Positions 61,122 to 64,000 of a stretch of 64,000 bases of DNA are shown here, one piece after another. Position numbers and translations under genes: made by a program. This stretch comes from Arthrobacter hankyongi (lineage in GTDB: Bacteria > Actinomycetota > Actinomycetes > Actinomycetales > Micrococcaceae). The first letter of the stretch is position 1. Every line of letters starts with the position of its first letter. The notes under the pieces are model-generated. The model saw only the letters and a list, made by a program, of their open reading frames with translations. It did no database searches and had not been told where the DNA came from. The DNA lies in contig NZ_JAKLTQ010000014.1 in NCBI RefSeq assembly GCF_022012395.1, positions 62,001 to 126,000 of the forward strand. The letters run 5' to 3'.

Positions 61122-61390
61122 GGACGACCTCCTGGCCTGGCCGCCGGCAGCGGACGGCCCCTAACAATAGGAACGCGCACTCGCCCCAAAAAGGTTCAGC
61201 GCCCGGACGGCCAGTACACATGAGGGTGCTTGGAAGTTCCGTGGGATGGACGCCCGCGCAGGCCGGTCAAGATTTTCCGGCCTGCTGCTGAACCATTGCC
61301 GCTTGCGGCTACGTCTTTGCAGGTAGCGGCACGCATCCGGCGGACCGCGCACCCGGGGACAATCCGGTCGATGGTAAGGAAACACACGTC
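61122..61390. other. divergent region between sigma factor and lipoprotein genes
   Basis: 269 bases without a supported gene. No ECF promoter pair could be fixed with confidence; a TATTGT hexamer near 61164-61169 (minus strand) is one -10 candidate for the sigma gene. Confidence 0.35.
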
Positions 61391-61906
61391 ATGAAGCTCA
61401 ATCTCAGCGGCGCGGCCGTCATCCTGGCGGCAGGCCTCATTGGACTCACCGGCTGCGCTTCGGGCGGAAACTCCGGCAGCGCCCCGGCCACGCAGTCGGT
61501 GGCCCCGGCTCCGGCCACGCCGTCGATGGCGTCGCCGTCGTCGGTACCGCAGGGAAGCGCCGAACTCAAGGTTGCCGATTCCAAGCTGGGCAAAATCGTA
61601 GTGGATGCCAAGGGCATGACGGTCTACTACTTCACCAAAGACGTCAAGGATTCGGGCAAGAGCAACTGCACCGGTGAATGCATCGCGGCCTGGCCGCCGG
61701 TGCTGACCGAAAGCGACAACCCGAAGGTCGAGGGCGTCACCGGCGCCGTGGGCACTATCCCCACGCCCGAGGGCAAGAAGCAGATCACCATCAACGGGAT
61801 GCCGATCTACCTCTGGGTCAAGGACACGGCCCCCGGGGATACCACCGGCCAAGACGTGAACGAGGTCTTTTACGTGGTGGCCCCCGACGGGCAAATGATC
61901 AAGTAG
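61391..61906 (+). CDS. lipoprotein with COG4315 repeats
   Basis: A 171-residue secreted lipoprotein. The signal peptide ends in the lipobox LTGC with C22 as the lipidated residue. After a Ser/Pro/Ala linker come two PF03640-type repeats: LGKIVVDAKGMTVYYFTKD with CTGECIAAWPPVL, and ITINGMPIYLWVKDTAPGDTTGQDVNEVFYVV. The function of the family is unknown; a link to sigma/anti-sigma pairs recurs in actinobacteria. ATG at 61391 follows AAGGAA 9 bases upstream. Confidence 0.9.
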   Translation: MKLNLSGAAVILAAGLIGLTGCASGGNSGSAPATQSVAPAPATPSMASPSSVPQGSAELKVADSKLGKIVVDAKGMTVYYFTKDVKDSGKSNCTGECIAAWPPVLTESDNPKVEGVTGAVGTIPTPEGKKQITINGMPIYLWVKDTAPGDTTGQDVNEVFYVVAPDGQMIK

Positions 61907-62053
61907 CAGCCGGATCCCCAGGTCCGGTGGCCGTTCCCCGCCCGGGTCCGGCGCCCTGGCCACTCGTCCTGCACAGGCGGCCCGAAGCCTGACTTGTGCA
62001 CAGCGGACCGTTGCCGGCACGAGGCCGGCAATGGTCCGGACTAGGTTGGGGCC

Positions 62054-62464
62054 ATGACACGGCACACCAGCATCGCGGATCTGCCTGCCGCCGCCCGCCC
62101 GCGGGAACGGCTTCAGCGGCTGGGCCCGGGCAGGCTGCGCGATTCCGAACTGCTGGCCCTGGTCATCGGTTCGGGGAACCGGACCACCAGCAGCCTGGAA
62201 CTGGCCCGGCTGATCCTCAAGCGGTTGGGCGGCCCGTGCGGCGTCCGCGCCGCGGCACCGGAGCGGCTGCAGGATATCCCGGGGGTGGGCGCGGCGCTGG
62301 CCGCACGGATCACCGCCGCCATGGAGCTGGCCGGGCGTGGTGCCGGCGGACCGGAAGGCCGGTCCGATGCGGCCGGGACGCCGGAACCGGATGCTATTGC
62401 TGCGGGCGCCAGACCATCACGGCCTGGGTGCGCGGACGCGGCCGCTGGCCGCGGGCCAGACTGA
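62054..62464 (+). pseudogene. RadC N-terminal domain without JAB domain
   Basis: A 136-residue product whose first ~95 residues match the RadC/UPF0758 helix-hairpin-helix region: RERLQRLGPGRLRDSELLALVIGSG, SLELARLILKRLGG and ERLQDIPGVGAALAARITAAMELAGR. Full RadC proteins (~220 residues) continue into a JAB/MPN zinc domain, which is absent; the last ~40 residues are low-complexity Gly/Ala/Pro. The reading frame runs 71 bases into the 3' end of hspR on the other strand. A leaderless-type TAGGTT stands 6 bases before the ATG, so it may still be expressed. It is either a decayed gene or a stand-alone HhH protein. Confidence 0.65.
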
Positions 62465-62819
62465 CCACGTCGCCGGCCAGGCCCGCGGCGAAAATCCTGC
62501 TGGTTTCCAGCAGCTCCCGCCGTTTGGCGTCCTCCAGTTCCGCGCCCAGCTCCTTGACCCGTGCCTGCAGTGCGGCGACCTGGTGCTCCAGTTCGAGGAT
62601 GCGCTTGATGCCTTCCAGGGACACGCCTTCCTGGGACAGCCGCTGCACCTCGCGCAGGGAATCCACGTCCTGCTGCGAATAGCGCCGCTGGCGGCCGGCC
62701 TGGCGGGACGGGGATACCAGCCCCAGCCGGTCGTACTGCCTCAGCGTCTGCGGATGCATCTCCGCCAGTTCGGCTGCCACGGAGATCACAAAAATAGGCG
62801 CATTGCGGTCAATGCTCAT
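62394..62819 (-). CDS. hspR: heat shock repressor HspR
   Basis: A 141-residue MerR-family repressor that binds HAIR boxes together with DnaK. The DNA-binding part reads FVISVAAELAEMHPQTLRQYDRLGLVSPSR, then RRYSQQDVDSLREVQRLSQEGVSLEGIKRIL, and a coiled coil (LEHQVAALQARVKELGAELEDAKRREL). ATG at 62819 has GGAGG 7 bases upstream and lies 22 bases after the dnaJ stop, so it ends the dnaK-grpE-dnaJ-hspR operon, whose first genes are beyond the window. A HAIR box precedes clpB in this window. Confidence 0.95.
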   Translation of the reverse strand: MSIDRNAPIFVISVAAELAEMHPQTLRQYDRLGLVSPSRQAGRQRRYSQQDVDSLREVQRLSQEGVSLEGIKRILELEHQVAALQARVKELGAELEDAKRRELLETSRIFAAGLAGDVVSLARGQRPRPRTQAVMVWRPQQ

Positions 62820-62841
62820 TGATGTCCCTCCACGATCCGGC

Positions 62842-63813
62842 TTACAACCTGGCCTTGGCGGCGAGGTTGTGCCGAGGATCCGCATCCGCGGTGGCCTCGG
62901 CGAAGGCCTTCACCGCGTCCTCGGCCTGTTTGTTCAGGTTCTGCGGTACCACGACGTCGATCGTCACCAGCAGGTCTCCGGTGCCCTTCGATGTCTGGAC
63001 CCCGCGGCCCTTGACCCGCAGCGTCCGGCCCGACGGCGTGCCGGCCGGGATCTTGACCTTCACGGTCTCCCCGGTGACCGTGGGTACCTCGATCTGGGCG
63101 CCCAGAGCCGCTTCGGCGAAGGTCACCGGCACATGGATGCGCAGGTTGTCGCCGTCGCGGGTGTAGAACGGATGCTGCTGGACGTTGACGGTGACCATCA
63201 GGTCGCCGTTGCCGGCCGGACCCGGCTGTCCCTTGCCCCGGACACGCACCTTCTGCCCGTCCCGGATCCCGGCCGGAATCCGGACGTCGATGACTTCGCC
63301 GGACGGCTCGCGCAGGCCGATCCTGGTGCCGTTGATCGAACCTGCGAACGAGATGGTGGTCGTGGCCGTACGGTCGGCGCCTTTGCGCGGCGGAGCCTGC
63401 TGCTCATAACCGCCGAAGCCCCCGCCGAACAGGTCGGCAAACTCCGGCGGGATGTTGCCACCGCCGAATCCGCCGCTGGACCGCCCCCGGCCGGCCTGGC
63501 CGAACAGGTTGCCGAAAACGTCCTCGAAACCACCGGCACCGGGCCCGCCGGCACCGCCGGCGCTGAAGCGCGCTCCGCTGCCCATGGCCCGGATCGCATC
63601 GTACTGCTGGCGTTCCTCCGGGTCGGACAGGACGGAGTAGGCCTCGGACACGTCCTTGAACATCTTCTCGGCAGATTCGTCGCCGGCGTTGGTGTCCGGG
63701 TGGTATTTCCGGGCCAGCTTCCGGTAGGCCTTCTTGATATCCGCCTCGGAAGCGTCCTTGGAGACACCAAGGATCTTGTAGAAGTCTTTCTCGACCCAAT
63801 CCTGGCTAGCCAT
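62842..63813 (-). CDS. dnaJ: DnaJ/CbpA-type co-chaperone
   Basis: A 323-residue J-domain protein that stimulates DnaK. The J domain (residues ~9-75) has HPD at 38-40, followed by a Gly/Phe-rich region ([20 protein letters not shown]) and two C-terminal substrate-binding domains ([34 protein letters not shown]). There is no CxxCxGxG zinc domain, so it is of the type II (CbpA) kind. ATG at 63813 has AAGGAGG 7 bases upstream. It is co-transcribed with hspR. Confidence 0.95.
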   Translation of the reverse strand: MASQDWVEKDFYKILGVSKDASEADIKKAYRKLARKYHPDTNAGDESAEKMFKDVSEAYSVLSDPEERQQYDAIRAMGSGARFSAGGAGGPGAGGFEDVFGNLFGQAGRGRSSGGFGGGNIPPEFADLFGGGFGGYEQQAPPRKGADRTATTTISFAGSINGTRIGLREPSGEVIDVRIPAGIRDGQKVRVRGKGQPGPAGNGDLMVTVNVQQHPFYTRDGDNLRIHVPVTFAEAALGAQIEVPTVTGETVKVKIPAGTPSGRTLRVKGRGVQTSKGTGDLLVTIDVVVPQNLNKQAEDAVKAFAEATADADPRHNLAAKARL

Positions 63814-63883
63814 CCAGGCGCCTCCTTATCGGTGTAGTTCAAAGTCTATGATGACCGCCGCTGTGCCGTGCTGGCGGAACAAC

Positions 63884-63978
63884 GCGGGGTTGGCCTTCGG
63901 GAAAGGCGGCTTTAATACTTCCAAAGGCGCTCTGCGCCTGCGGAAGTCTCGTTGCCGCCGGCCGAAGGCCAACCCCGC
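63884..63978. repeat. 95-base nested palindromic element
   Basis: The outer arms GCGGGGTTGGCCTTCGG (63884-63900) and their exact complement (63962-63978) enclose three further nested stems: GGCGGC/GCCGCC, ACTTCC/GGAAGT and AGGCGC-TCT-GCGCCT at the tip. Together they make one long rod with small internal loops of unequal sequence. It lies 70 bases upstream of dnaJ, in the expected grpE-dnaJ gap. It could be a structured RNA, a processing site or a palindromic repeat. Confidence 0.8.
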
Positions 63979-64000
63979 CCTCAAGGTGGGCCGCACACGG

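Overview
The window is chromosomal DNA of a high-GC actinobacterium, most likely a member of the Micrococcaceae (Arthrobacter-like). The case rests on gene content: an HspR/HAIR heat-shock circuit, DUF3073, a mycothiol-type maleylpyruvate isomerase domain, a Septum_form protein, the 'helicase/secretion neighborhood' Tad locus, and GC-rich coding throughout. Much of 7-37 kb (topA, DECH helicase, Tad genes, acs, marP-like protease, Nudix, nth, crp, RidA, DUF4177, class A PBP, metallophosphoesterase) is the gene neighbourhood known from Mycobacterium tuberculosis between topA and ponA2, so this is a conserved actinobacterial core region with local additions. No phage, IS transposase, plasmid gene or CRISPR array was seen.

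Layout. 0-10 kb: ArsR regulator, acetoin-utilisation-type deacetylase, KtrB/KtrA potassium uptake, proC, a candidate small RNA, sugar-phosphate isomerase, Ppx/GppA phosphatase, topoisomerase I. 10-17 kb: HTH regulator, large methyltransferase, two GNATs, TrhO rhodanese, MrfA-type helicase. 17-22 kb: a compact Tad/Flp pilus operon on the minus strand (CpaE, CpaF, TadB, TadC, DUF4244 pilin, two TadE-like proteins), mostly joined by 4-base overlaps. 22-37 kb: family-A DNA polymerase, CoA-type Nudix, endonuclease III, Ala-rich membrane protein, acs, aroQ, MarP-like protease, Crp, Nudix, RidA, DUF4177, bifunctional PBP, metallophosphoesterase, tRNA-Pro(CGG). 37-49 kb: FAD monooxygenase, purine genes purC/purD and purF/purM, asparaginase, sterol-carrier protein, methyltransferase and an MHS-family transporter bracketed by two related long palindromes. 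49-64 kb: a SRPBCC-MDMPI fusion under an ArsR regulator, DUF3073, septum-formation protein, clpB, YceI, PPOX, YccF, DEAD-box helicase, trmB, an ECF sigma/anti-sigma pair with a divergent lipoprotein, a truncated RadC, hspR and dnaJ.

How genes work together. purF-purM and purD-purC carry four steps of IMP synthesis. HspR (62.4 kb) is predicted to repress clpB (54.6 kb) through a HAIR box over the clpB -10. A Crp-family regulator has candidate sites at its own promoter and at acs. Two ArsR genes 50 kb apart each carry an ATATG-N14-CATAT dyad at their start codon. About seventeen first-in-unit genes have a TANNNT-like hexamer 6-8 bases before the start codon, the signature of leaderless transcription, whereas several other genes, including members of transcription units, have AGGAGG-type ribosome sites.

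Limits: all calls come from reading the sequence and translations; no database search or folding program was run.
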